A stretch of 10,317 bases of DNA from Candidatus Woesearchaeota archaeon (GTDB taxonomy: Archaea > Nanobdellota > Nanobdellia > Woesearchaeales > WJKL01): positions 1-10,317 of the forward strand of contig JAHWIB010000045.1 in NCBI GenBank assembly GCA_019322815.1, in the 5' to 3' direction. The position numbers and the translations under genes were made by a program. Positions 1-6,962 of this stretch are shown here, piece after piece. Below the pieces are notes generated by a model. It was not told the origin of the DNA and made no database searches. It was given only the letters and a program-made list of their open reading frames with translations. How positions within the stretch are numbered: the first letter of the stretch is position 1; every line of letters begins with the position of its first letter.

Positions 1-1996
1 TACCCCTTAGAGTTTTAGTTTCTTGCCCCCATAAAGAGTCAAAATAAGTCTTGAAAGTATGATATATCTTTTCATCAGTTATTGAGAAAACAATTGGTTC
101 TTTTTCTCTCCAGACAAATATTAAGACCTTATTCTTATACAGATTAAACTGAATTCCTTCATAGACATTAGGAGGCAAATATTTTACTTCAGATAATACT
201 TTATAAATGTCTTTGTGTTTTTCAATTAGTTTTTCAGTTCCATGAACAAAGAGGAATTTTACTTTTACTCCTTTTTGCTGTCTTCTTTGATGAAAATCAA
301 TAAAATAGTCATAAACTTCTTTTTTCTGGCCTCTCCATGATGCACCCATTACATAATATTCTTCTCCAGGTTCAAGTTCATCCAGCATATTATTCCAAGC
401 ATTATGCACTCCTTTTATACCTCTTAATACCATTACTTCCTGATTCCATAATAAATCAAAATTAGTTCTTAGAGAATCTGCTACTGTTTTATTTTCAATC
501 TTGAATATTGATGGATTTTTGCTCCAGACAGCATTCATTACAGTATTTCCCTGGACTATTGTAGAAATAGGCAAAGTCTGTTCTGTTGGATATATTTTTG
601 TTTCACAGCCTTGTTCTTCAATCTCTTTTGCTCTTTTTCTATTCTTTTCATTATCTCCATAATATAATAACCTTACATTCCTTGCTTTTTGCCTTATTTC
701 TTTGTTCCATTTAACATTATAATCTGCTCCTTCTTTAGTGACTGGTTCTGCAGCAAATACTATTACATCCTCTTTTTTTGTTGTCTGTTCAATTAAAGAA
801 TTCATAGCTGCTTCTATTTGATCTTGGCCTTGGTATGTCTGAACTCTTTGATCCCACAATGTATTAAAGTAAACTTTAAAAGATTCAGCTGCTTCTTTAT
901 TATCAATACTAAAGAAAGTTCTTTGATTAGGAAGACTTATCAGTACTTTATTTCCATATATCAAAAATACAGAAGGAGTTACCATACCTTTCTGCAAGTA
1001 TTTTATTCTTGTATTTGATAATCTTTTTAGTTCATTTCCGATGCCTTTAGCTCCATAGTTAAGCAGTATATCTGCTTCTATTCCTTTTTCTGATCTTTTT
1101 TTGTGAAAATCAATTATCATTTCTCTGAATTCAGAATCAAAATCAAATATTCCCATTATTGAAAGTTTATCTCCTTTTTTTAAAGTAGAAATAATATCTC
1201 CAAAAGCTGCTTTAAAGCCTTCATTCCCCTCATAATTTTTTACTTTATCATCCCACCATTTTTCAAACTGCACTCTGAAAGATTCTGCGATTTCTTTGTT
1301 ATCAATAACAATAATCAAAGGCTCTTCAACTTCAGAAGGAAATATTACAATTCTATTATTAAAAATATCAATAGAAGCAGGAATAACTTCCTTTGTAAAT
1401 TTAACTTTAGCTAGAGGGTTGTTTTTTGGGTATGTTTGTTGAACTGTTTTAGGATCTTTTCTAACCTCATCAGTAAATATAATCCTGTTTTTTATTTTTC
1501 TTCTTGCTCTCTCTTTGTTAAACTTAAGAAAAAATCTGCTGACTTGTTCAGAACGCTTTGGAATTCCAAATGCTAGATGCTCATCCCTTGGTTTTAATAA
1601 ATTCAAAGCATCATAAAATGCAGTTTCCATTCCTTTTACTCCTTTAAAGATAGTTGCTTCTGATTTATACTTAGAAAGCTTTCTTTTTAATTCTAATTCA
1701 GGAAGTATTTTTTTAAGTTCATCTTTCTGCGAATTAAACTTTCTCTCTTTTTCCTTCATATAATCCATAATTCTTTCAGGTGCTGCTGCTTCAAAGTATT
1801 TTACCCCAGATTTTATTATATAGCTGACAAGGCCTTTCTGCATTAATTTATCCAGAATCTCATATATCTTAGAAGAAGAGGCTTTTGATTTATCTACTAT
1901 CTTACCTGTTGTAGTTGAACCTAGTTCTAATAAAGCTAAGTATACATTGATTTCTGACTTTGTAAGACCTATTTCTTCTAATATCTCCTTTCTCAT
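1..1996 (-). CDS. TrmB-family regulator with tandem effector-type domains (3' end beyond window)
   Basis: The reverse strand is open from ATG at 1996 to the window edge: 665 codons with no stop, so the gene is partial at its 3' end. Residues 1-75 are a TrmB-type winged helix (starts MRKEILEEIGLTKSEINVYL; later SSSKIYEILDKLMQKGLV), a DNA-binding module. Residues 76-112 are a charged, probably coiled-coil linker. The rest is four divergent copies of a TrmB C-terminal-like domain at about 113-252, 253-386, 387-521 and 522-660, with a fifth starting at 661. Each copy opens with a G..G...A-like helix and closes with an F...W motif (FEKWWDDKV, FNTLWDQRV, FDLLWNQEV, FDSLWGQET). Family TrmB proteins are usually about 250-350 residues with one such domain. 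No HxK phospholipase-type motif is seen, so ligand sensing rather than catalysis is inferred. A TATA box about 23 bases upstream implies a leaderless mRNA. The ligand and targets are unknown; the divergent secreted-protein gene is a candidate target. Confidence 0.85.
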   Translation of the reverse strand, partial: MRKEILEEIGLTKSEINVYLALLELGSTTTGKIVDKSKASSSKIYEILDKLMQKGLVSYIIKSGVKYFEAAAPERIMDYMKEKERKFNSQKDELKKILPELELKRKLSKYKSEATIFKGVKGMETAFYDALNLLKPRDEHLAFGIPKRSEQVSRFFLKFNKERARRKIKNRIIFTDEVRKDPKTVQQTYPKNNPLAKVKFTKEVIPASIDIFNNRIVIFPSEVEEPLIIVIDNKEIAESFRVQFEKWWDDKVKNYEGNEGFKAAFGDIISTLKKGDKLSIMGIFDFDSEFREMIIDFHKKRSEKGIEADILLNYGAKGIGNELKRLSNTRIKYLQKGMVTPSVFLIYGNKVLISLPNQRTFFSIDNKEAAESFKVYFNTLWDQRVQTYQGQDQIEAAMNSLIEQTTKKEDVIVFAAEPVTKEGADYNVKWNKEIRQKARNVRLLYYGDNEKNRKRAKEIEEQGCETKIYPTEQTLPISTIVQGNTVMNAVWSKNPSIFKIENKTVADSLRTNFDLLWNQEVMVLRGIKGVHNAWNNMLDELEPGEEYYVMGASWRGQKKEVYDYFIDFHQRRQQKGVKVKFLFVHGTEKLIEKHKDIYKVLSEVKYLPPNVYEGIQFNLYKNKVLIFVWREKEPIVFSITDEKIYHTFKTYFDSLWGQETKTLRG
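17..1660 (-). repeat. Four tandem protein-domain repeats (TrmB C-terminal-like)
   Basis: The repeats are visible only in translation, at about 1241-1660, 839-1240, 434-838 and 17-433, each 134-140 codons. Shared landmarks in order are an opening G..G...A helix (FKGVKGMETA, YEGNEGFKAA, YQGQDQIEAA, LRGIKGVHNA), a central basic helix (FNKERARRKI, FHKKRSEKGI, WNKEIRQKAR, FHQRRQQKGV), a hydrophobic strand with N+V/I (FNNRIVIF, YGNKVLIS, QGNTVMNA, YKNKVLIF), and a closing F...W. Divergence between copies argues for old duplications. Bases 1-16 begin a fifth copy (KTLRG). Confidence 0.8.
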
Positions 1997-2018
1997 ACTA
2001 ATTAAAAATATTCAGGCC

Positions 2019-2026
2019 TTTATAAA
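2019..2026 (-). promoter_or_regulatory. TATA box of the TrmB-family gene
   Basis: TTTATAAA read on the minus strand lies 23 bases before the ATG at 1996. Archaeal transcription starts about 25 bases after the TATA element, so the transcript should begin at or next to the start codon (leaderless). No Shine-Dalgarno sequence is seen before the ATG. Confidence 0.6.
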
Positions 2027-2062
2027 TCTTATGTATTTCTCCCCCCTTTGTGGTAGGTAATA

Positions 2063-2070
2063 TTTATATA
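2063..2070 (+). promoter_or_regulatory. TATA box of the secreted-protein gene
   Basis: TTTATATA on the plus strand predicts a start near 2093-2096 and a leader of about 50 bases before the ATG at 2144. It faces away from the TrmB TATA box 36 bases to its left. A run of six C (2041-2046) lies between the two boxes. Confidence 0.6.
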
Positions 2071-2127
2071 CTTTCCAAATTAGTTACTACTTTAAAATAA
2101 AAACAGTTTATCCTTATCTGAAAAAAA

Positions 2128-2136
2128 GGAGGAGGT
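2128..2136 (+). promoter_or_regulatory. Strong Shine-Dalgarno site
   Basis: GGAGGAGGT ends 7 bases before the ATG at 2144 and contains GGAGGT (2131-2136), a full match to the archaeal anti-Shine-Dalgarno core. It is the strongest ribosome-binding site in the window, where most other genes look leaderless. High translation of the downstream secreted protein is inferred. Confidence 0.75.
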
Positions 2137-2143
2137 AGATAAA

Positions 2144-2776
2144 ATGAAAAGTTACAAACCAAAAGGAATAATAAAAAGAGTAAGAAATTGGGCAATAGGA
2201 GCAGCAATGTATGCAGCTGCAGCATTAGGCTGTGGATGTTCTACAATGCCAATGTATGAAACTGTAAATGACACATCTATAGTTAGATTTGAAAATATGC
2301 AGGATCTAACTGATAAACTAAATTGCTGGAGCAGAATAGATATTAAATCAGCAGCAGATGATCCACAGAATATGGAAGCATTCTTTGCAAAGATTATGCC
2401 TGAATACAAGCTGGGAAAAGGGTTTAGTATAGCTGCACAATATTTAGCAGTGCCAGACAGAGACATAATAAGAGCTGGAGTAGCTTATGGTAAAAAAATT
2501 GGTGCAAATAAATTTGCTAAATTCAGAATATTAGCTCCAATGAATGATGCAAGCAATCCAGAGATAGATGTATTGTTAGTATATAATGGAGACAAGGCTC
2601 AAGGAAGCGCATTAGTGCTCTATGATCCAAAAAACAATTCAGTAATTGCTAGTGAACTAACTGCAACATTTGGCAAAGGCAATGTAAAACCAATTATCCA
2701 GTTAGCAGCAAGCGGTCCAATAGGTGACTTAGAAACTAAACTATTTGTAGGAGCAGAGCTAAAACCTAAAAAATAA
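2144..2776 (+). CDS. Putative secreted or lipid-anchored beta-rich protein, function unknown
   Basis: A 210-residue protein that I do not recognise. The N-terminus looks like a signal peptide: basic residues to about R14, then a hydrophobic stretch (about W16-L28), then AALGCGCS. The G29-C30 pair resembles a lipobox with a non-canonical -3 position; C32 is an alternative, as is ordinary signal-peptidase cleavage. Residues 45-88 look mixed or helical. From about residue 92 to the end there are some eight short segments with alternating hydrophobic character (for example FSIAAQYLAV, IIRAGVAYG, IDVLLVYNG, GSALVLYD, KLFVGAEL), suggesting a beta sandwich or small barrel. The start is fixed by the Shine-Dalgarno site 7 bases upstream. 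It is divergent from the long TrmB gene, which may regulate it. Export is well supported; fold and role are guesses. Confidence 0.8.
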   Translation: MKSYKPKGIIKRVRNWAIGAAMYAAAALGCGCSTMPMYETVNDTSIVRFENMQDLTDKLNCWSRIDIKSAADDPQNMEAFFAKIMPEYKLGKGFSIAAQYLAVPDRDIIRAGVAYGKKIGANKFAKFRILAPMNDASNPEIDVLLVYNGDKAQGSALVLYDPKNNSVIASELTATFGKGNVKPIIQLAASGPIGDLETKLFVGAELKPKK

Positions 2777-2791
2777 TTTTTTCTTTTTTTT
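2777..2791 (+). terminator. T-rich putative terminator
   Basis: Directly after the TAA at 2774-2776 the plus strand has a run of T broken by one C. Archaeal polymerase terminates on such T tracts without a hairpin. The next gene has its own Shine-Dalgarno site but no well-placed promoter, so termination may be partial and the two genes may share transcripts. Confidence 0.4.
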
Positions 2792-2797
2792 ATAAAA

Positions 2798-2803
2798 GGT
2801 GAT
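2798..2803 (+). promoter_or_regulatory. Shine-Dalgarno site that sets the start at 2808
   Basis: GGTGAT matches the archaeal anti-Shine-Dalgarno end and sits 4 bases before ATG 2808. It overlaps the alternative GTG at 2799, so the GTG cannot use it. ATG 2808 is therefore preferred. Confidence 0.6.
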
Positions 2804-2807
2804 AAAA

Positions 2808-3257
2808 ATGAAACTAAACGAACTAGAAATATGGTATCTGGCAAGAAACAAAGCTGAACATGAATATCTTGTTGAGCTAGTTGATGTTATGCCTATTGAT
2901 ATAAATTTTAAAGCATTACAGGGTGCAGTAGTTGCTCCAGACCCTCTCCCTGATCCAGCATATGATCTAGCTGTGAATTTTAATAAATATGATTTCGATA
3001 GATATGATATATCAAAATATAGTGACGGGCTTGAACATAACTGGTTTGGACATAAAATTCTTGATATTGAACCACTATTGAAAAATACAATAACTTTAAC
3101 AGAAGGAGCAAGAAGGGTTTCTAGTCAAGAGTTTTATGAAGAAACAGGGCATCTTATACATGATGTGATTAATAAAAATTTCATAATTAGATTTCCTCAT
3201 AAAGACAAAGAAATTACTGCTATTTTAAGATATTGGAGTGGAAACATTAAGGGATAA
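2808..3257 (+). CDS. Conserved-looking hypothetical protein, unknown function
   Basis: A 149-residue protein starting MKLNELEIWYLARN. An in-frame GTG at 2799 would add three residues, but the GGTGAT ribosome-binding site overlaps it and favours ATG 2808. There is no signal peptide or membrane segment, so it is probably cytosolic. It is acidic and aromatic-rich in the middle (NKYDFDRYDISKY, residues 59-71). A segment EETGHLIHDV (111-120) has closely spaced Glu and His but no recognised metalloprotease motif. It follows the secreted-protein gene by 31 bases in the same direction, has no convincing promoter of its own, and so is probably co-transcribed with it. I do not recognise the family. Start, length and codon use look like a real gene. 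Confidence 0.7.
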   Translation: MKLNELEIWYLARNKAEHEYLVELVDVMPIDINFKALQGAVVAPDPLPDPAYDLAVNFNKYDFDRYDISKYSDGLEHNWFGHKILDIEPLLKNTITLTEGARRVSSQEFYEETGHLIHDVINKNFIIRFPHKDKEITAILRYWSGNIKG

Positions 3258-3310
3258 AAGATAAATGAAAATGAATATCAAAGTAAACTAGTTGAACTCT
3301 ATAAACTTTA

Positions 3311-3329
3311 ATTTTTTCTTTTATTTTTA
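3311..3329 (+). terminator. T-rich putative terminator before proS
   Basis: A nearly continuous T tract broken by a C and an A lies 54 bases after the preceding stop codon and just before the proS promoter. This is the layout expected for factor-independent archaeal termination of the 2144-3257 transcript. The rest of the 110-base gap shows only an 8-codon ORF (3265-3291) with no supporting signal. Confidence 0.45.
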
Positions 3330-3335
3330 TCAAAA

Positions 3336-3345
3336 CTTTTAAATA
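3336..3345 (+). promoter_or_regulatory. TATA box of proS
   Basis: CTTTTAAATA, preceded by purine-rich CAAAA as a possible BRE, lies 23-32 bases before the ATG at 3368. The spacing predicts a leaderless transcript, and no Shine-Dalgarno site precedes this ATG. Confidence 0.6.
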
Positions 3346-3367
3346 CACATAGATTTCTCACTTCTAT

Positions 3368-4813
3368 ATGCCTAAGAAAGAGGAAAAGGTTGGAATTACT
3401 GTAAAAAAAGAAGATGATTTTTCAGAGTGGTATCAGCAGTTGATCATAAAGTCAGAATTAGCAGACTACTCATCTGTATCTGGATGTATTGTGTTCAGGC
3501 CTTCATCATATTCATTATGGGAGAAATGCAAAAATACGATTGATCCTGAATTCAAGAAGATAGGTATAAAAAATGTTTATTTTCCTTTGTTTATCCCAGA
3601 AAAACTTCTGTCAAGAGAATCAGAGCATGTAGAAGGGTTTACACCAGAAGTTGCCTGGGTTACGCATGCAGGAAACACAAAACTGCAGGAAAGATTAGCT
3701 GTTAGGCCTACCTCAGAAGCAATTATGTATGAAAGCTTTGCTAAATGGATAAGAAGCTACAGAGATCTTCCATTCAGATCAAATCAGTGGAATAATGTAG
3801 TAAGATGGGAATTCAAGCACCCTGTTCCTTTTTTAAGATCAAGAGAGTTCTTATGGAATGAAGGGCATAATGTCTATTCAAATACAAAGGATTTAGATAA
3901 GGACAGAGAATCAATATTAAAGATTTATTCTGATTTTATGAAAGATTATATGGCTCTGCCTGGATTGTTAGGCAAGAAATCAGACAAAGAAAAGTTTGCA
4001 GGAGCAGTAGCAACTTACTCAATTGAATTGATGCTTCCAAATGGAAAAGCTATCCAAGGCCCTGATTATCATGATGATGGGCAGAACTTTGCAAAGGCTT
4101 ATGGAATCCAATTTTTAGATGAAAGCGAGAAAAAGCAGTATGCATATCAGTCAACTTATGCTTTTACAACAAGAATGCTTGGTGTAATGATTGCAATACA
4201 TTCTGATGATAAAGGATTAGTGATTCCGCCAAGATTAGCTGAAAATAAAGTTGTTATTGTTCCAATATTATTTGAAGATACAAAAGAAAAAGTTCTAGAA
4301 GAAGCAAAGAAATTAGGAAAAGAGCTAAAGCAATTCAGCCCATTAGTAGATGCTAGAGAAGAATATAATCCTGGATGGAAGTTCAATGAATGGGAATTAA
4401 AAGGAATTCCAATAAGAATTGAAATTGGTCCAAAAGATATAGAAAAAAAGCAGGCCATGGTCGTAAAAAGAACAGGCGGAAAAGAAGCTGTTAAGATTTC
4501 TGATTTAAAAAAAATAATTCCAAAATTATTAGATAAAATCCATGATGAATTATACAAAAACGCAGAGAAATTATTGAAAACAAGCATCACAAAAGCAGAT
4601 ACAAAAGAAGAACTAATAAAAGCTGTAAAAGAAAAAAAGATTGCATTGACACCAATGTGCGGAAATGAAGAATGTGAGGATTATATCAAAGACAAGACAG
4701 GCGGAGCTAAAACATTGAACATGCCTCTAGAACAGCCTGATATAAAAGGAAAGAAATGCATCTGGTGCAATAAAGAAGCTGAATATCTTATTTATGTCGG
4801 AAAGAGCTATTAA
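3368..4813 (+). CDS. proS: Prolyl-tRNA synthetase, archaeal/eukaryotic type
   Basis: This cytosolic class II synthetase activates proline with ATP and charges tRNA-Pro. At 481 residues it has the usual length for the short archaeal/eukaryotic type, which lacks the bacterial editing insertion. The start MPKKEEK leads into the family N-terminus (DFSEWYQQLIIKSELADYS, 17-35). RPTSE (113-117) is the proline-binding segment, motif 2 surrounds R146-E148 (VVRWEFKHPVPFLRSREF), and motif 3 is HSDDKGLVIPPRL (278-290). The anticodon-binding domain covers about 293-390. The C-terminal domain has four Cys (C431, C436, C464, C467) forming a probable zinc site and ends in Tyr (GKSY), as in related enzymes where the terminal Tyr approaches the active site. 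It has its own leaderless promoter. All key elements are present, so the gene looks functional. Confidence 0.97.
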   Translation: MPKKEEKVGITVKKEDDFSEWYQQLIIKSELADYSSVSGCIVFRPSSYSLWEKCKNTIDPEFKKIGIKNVYFPLFIPEKLLSRESEHVEGFTPEVAWVTHAGNTKLQERLAVRPTSEAIMYESFAKWIRSYRDLPFRSNQWNNVVRWEFKHPVPFLRSREFLWNEGHNVYSNTKDLDKDRESILKIYSDFMKDYMALPGLLGKKSDKEKFAGAVATYSIELMLPNGKAIQGPDYHDDGQNFAKAYGIQFLDESEKKQYAYQSTYAFTTRMLGVMIAIHSDDKGLVIPPRLAENKVVIVPILFEDTKEKVLEEAKKLGKELKQFSPLVDAREEYNPGWKFNEWELKGIPIRIEIGPKDIEKKQAMVVKRTGGKEAVKISDLKKIIPKLLDKIHDELYKNAEKLLKTSITKADTKEELIKAVKEKKIALTPMCGNEECEDYIKDKTGGAKTLNMPLEQPDIKGKKCIWCNKEAEYLIYVGKSY

Positions 4814-4816
4814 AAC

Positions 4817-4826
4817 ATTTATAAAT
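4817..4826 (+). promoter_or_regulatory. TATA box of the JAMM-like gene
   Basis: CATTTATAAA spans about 4816-4825, immediately after the proS stop codon (4811-4813) and 22-31 bases before ATG 4847. It should give a leaderless transcript, so this gene need not depend on proS read-through. Confidence 0.55.
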
Positions 4827-4846
4827 AACTAAATTCTTCTGATTAT

Positions 4847-5530
4847 ATGAGTAAGTTAATACAATCAATTTTTGATTCAAGAGAATTTAATGGAAGACTT
4901 AATCGGGCAGAAGGTATAAGCAAAGAAACTTCTTTAGAAACTGGTTTTTATGTTCAGAAAAAATTTATGGAGGGTTTAGATGGAAATCCAAATCCTGATT
5001 ATAAAGTAGGAGAAATAATGCTTGGTGAAGATGAAAACTGTCTAGCTGATGGAAATGATATAGCTGATTTTTCTACAGGATTATATAATTTTATGTTTGT
5101 CCACTTTCATGGAGATTTTGATAGATATTTTATCCCTTCTCCAAGTGATTTCGCTATTATAAGTAAAAGAAGAAGAGAATTACTACAAAGATATGCTATA
5201 AATGCTAAACCTGTTATGATTACTGCGTCCCATAAACAAAGGAAAACATATTTTGCAATTGTACAAGAAACTGCTAAAGAACCTCTTCCAGTTCATGTTA
5301 TCTTTGATTTTGTTGAAAGATATCAGAGAGAAATAGCAGAACCTTTTTTAGCTGAATTTATCAATCCAAGAAATGTGCAGGCTTTTATTAATAAAAGCGG
5401 ATTATATAAATGCAGAATAGTTGAATTTTATGAAAATAGTAAAATAAGGATTGACGAAAGACATCGTATCGATGAACCTAGATTAGCTGAATTAGTAGAA
5501 AAATTTAAAAGAAAGTCTAAAAGCTATTAA
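4847..5530 (+). CDS. Putative JAMM/MPN-like (JAB) metalloprotease
   Basis: A 227-residue protein carrying the elements of a JAMM/MPN+ zinc-protease site: ETGF with E31 (compare the E..G strand of the family), then VHFHGDFDRYFIPSPSD with H86, H88, S98 and D101. The family pattern is a distant Glu, then H-x-H-x7-S-x-x-D. Here the His-to-Ser gap is nine residues, a two-residue insertion. JAMM enzymes remove ubiquitin-like proteins or cleave other isopeptide or peptide bonds; the substrate here is unknown. The segment from about residue 150 is helical and charged, outside the core domain, and ends KRKSKSY. There is no signal peptide, so it is probably cytosolic. It has its own TATA box after proS, and its stop overlaps that of the convergent helicase gene. 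Family assignment is by motif only. Confidence 0.6.
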   Translation: MSKLIQSIFDSREFNGRLNRAEGISKETSLETGFYVQKKFMEGLDGNPNPDYKVGEIMLGEDENCLADGNDIADFSTGLYNFMFVHFHGDFDRYFIPSPSDFAIISKRRRELLQRYAINAKPVMITASHKQRKTYFAIVQETAKEPLPVHVIFDFVERYQREIAEPFLAEFINPRNVQAFINKSGLYKCRIVEFYENSKIRIDERHRIDEPRLAELVEKFKRKSKSY

Positions 5531-6861
5531 TATCTTCTAAATCTTCTTCTTCCAAAATGTCTAGGCCTGCTATTTGAATTATTTCCAAATCTTTGGCCTG
5601 AACCTTCCCTATTATTTCTAGATCCAAATCTTTTTGGAGAACCTTGATTTAGATTATCTCCAGAACTCTGCCCATATTTTCTTTGTCTTTGATTGTTTCC
5701 AAACCTTGGATTTCTTCCAAATCTAGGCTGGTCTTTCCATCTTATCATTGCTCTTTCTATATGAGGGGTAGGCTCTTTTTTTATTTCAACATCATTGTCT
5801 CTTAGGACTCTTGAGAAATTATCATGATCCCTGTGGGTAAGTATATTAATTGCAATGCCTTCTTCTCCTGCTCTTGCTGTTCTTCCTATCCTGTGTATAT
5901 ACTGCTTGCTTTCTTTGGGAATATCATAATTATATATATGTGAAACTCCCTTGATATCTAGGCCACGAGCAGCTACATCAGTGCATACAAGAACATTTAC
6001 ATCCTGTGAATGGAATTTTTCAATTGCTTCATTTCTTCTGTTCTGGGAAAAATTTCCATGGATAGCTATTGCATTTATTCCATTTGCTTTTAAATTCTTT
6101 GCAACAAAATCTGTGTTTTTTATTGTATTGCAGAATACCATAACTAATTTTGCTTTTTCTTTCTTAAGCAAATAAACTAATAATGAAAATTTTGATTTAT
6201 CATCAACATCATAATAGATCTGCTTTAATTTTTTAGGATCAACATAAGAAGTTACAGATATTTTTACAGGATTATTCATATACTGCCTTGAAAGGTCAAT
6301 AACTTCTCTTGTAATTGTAGCAGAAAACAATAATGTCTGCCTTTTCCTTGGACACTGGCTGATTATCCTTCTGATATCATCAATAAATCCCATATCAAAC
6401 ATCCTGTCTGCTTCATCCAGGACAAGTATCTTTACATTTTTTAGATCCATTGTTCTTCTTTGAAGATGATCCAGCATTCTTCCTGGTGTCGCAACTACAA
6501 CATCTGCATCTCTAAGCTTGTCTATCTGAGGGTTTATTGAAACTCCTCCATAGATAGGAACAATATTAAGATGAAGATATTTTGAAAATTTTATCAATGA
6601 TTTTGCAACCTGTTCTGCAAGCTCTCTTGTAGGAGTCAGCACAACTGCCTGTATCCCTTTTCCTTTTACAGAATTCTGCACTATTCCTGATCCAAAAGCC
6701 AATGTTTTTCCAGAACCAGTTGCAGAGCCAGCTATAATATCTCTTCCCTGTAAAACCAATGGAATTGTCTTTTCCTGTATCTCACTAGGCTTTTCAAAGC
6801 TTTCTTCTTCAATAGTTCTTAAGATAGGTACTGATATACCTAATTTTTCAAATTCTTTCAT
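5527..6861 (-). CDS. DEAD-box ATP-dependent RNA helicase with RFG-rich tail
   Basis: This ATP-driven RNA-unwinding enzyme has all the DEAD-box motifs: Q motif F22-Q29 region (FEKPSEIQ), Walker A ATGSGKT (47-53), Ia PTRELAEQ (77-84), Ib TPGR (125-128), DEAD (149-152), SAT (180-182), ARGLDI (298-303) and HRIGRTARAG (323-332). The two RecA-like domains cover about 1-205 and 206-365. The tail from about 375 to 444 is basic, Arg/Gly/Asn-rich and probably disordered. It contains four RFG and one HFG motif and ends RRRFRRY, as in RNA-binding tails of DeaD/RhlE-like helicases. Roles in ribosome assembly, RNA decay or cold adaptation are family knowledge and not shown here. Its stop overlaps the convergent JAMM-like gene by four bases. 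The leader is about 78 bases and holds a short upstream ORF. The paralog-level name is uncertain. Confidence 0.95.
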   Translation of the reverse strand: MKEFEKLGISVPILRTIEEESFEKPSEIQEKTIPLVLQGRDIIAGSATGSGKTLAFGSGIVQNSVKGKGIQAVVLTPTRELAEQVAKSLIKFSKYLHLNIVPIYGGVSINPQIDKLRDADVVVATPGRMLDHLQRRTMDLKNVKILVLDEADRMFDMGFIDDIRRIISQCPRKRQTLLFSATITREVIDLSRQYMNNPVKISVTSYVDPKKLKQIYYDVDDKSKFSLLVYLLKKEKAKLVMVFCNTIKNTDFVAKNLKANGINAIAIHGNFSQNRRNEAIEKFHSQDVNVLVCTDVAARGLDIKGVSHIYNYDIPKESKQYIHRIGRTARAGEEGIAINILTHRDHDNFSRVLRDNDVEIKKEPTPHIERAMIRWKDQPRFGRNPRFGNNQRQRKYGQSSGDNLNQGSPKRFGSRNNREGSGQRFGNNSNSRPRHFGRRRFRRY

Positions 6862-6881
6862 ATTAAACTTCCATAATAAAT

Positions 6882-6926
6882 TTAAGAAAAAGTCAAATCA
6901 GATTTGCTTTCTCTTATAAGCATCAT
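6882..6926 (-). CDS. Short upstream ORF in the helicase leader
   Basis: On the minus strand, ATG ATG opens a 14-codon frame (MMLIRESKSDLTFS) ending TAA, 20 bases before the helicase ATG at 6861. It lies inside the leader predicted from the TATA box at 6963-6970, and its ATG is about 12 bases after the predicted start of transcription. It could be a regulatory uORF or chance; no Shine-Dalgarno site is obvious. Confidence 0.3.
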   Translation of the reverse strand: MMLIRESKSDLTFS

Positions 6927-6962
6927 GTTTTTTTCTGTTATTATTGAAATTACAGCTACTCC

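Noticed and set aside
818..1018. A 66-codon plus-strand frame inside the TrmB-family gene
   Set aside because: It lies opposite the continuous 665-codon TrmB frame, which shows clear domain repeats; the plus-strand translation has no recognisable features.
434..1660. Phospholipase D-type catalytic activity in the TrmB repeats
   Set aside because: No HxK(x)4D motif was found in any copy, so a sensor role is more likely.
2799..2807. GTG start three codons earlier for the 149-residue protein
   Set aside because: The GGTGAT ribosome-binding site overlaps this GTG and is correctly spaced only for ATG 2808.
2152..2844. Minus-strand frames opposite the secreted-protein gene (2152-2466 and 2620-2844)
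   Set aside because: They are antisense to a gene with a strong Shine-Dalgarno site, signal peptide and sensible codons, and have no start signals of their own.
4156..4590. 144-codon minus-strand frame
   Set aside because: It lies wholly opposite proS, whose motifs are continuous through the region.
4802..5530. Shared KSY C-termini of ProRS and the JAMM-like protein as a processing signal
   Set aside because: The terminal Tyr of ProRS has its own family explanation, and a three-residue match between neighbours is too short to carry meaning.
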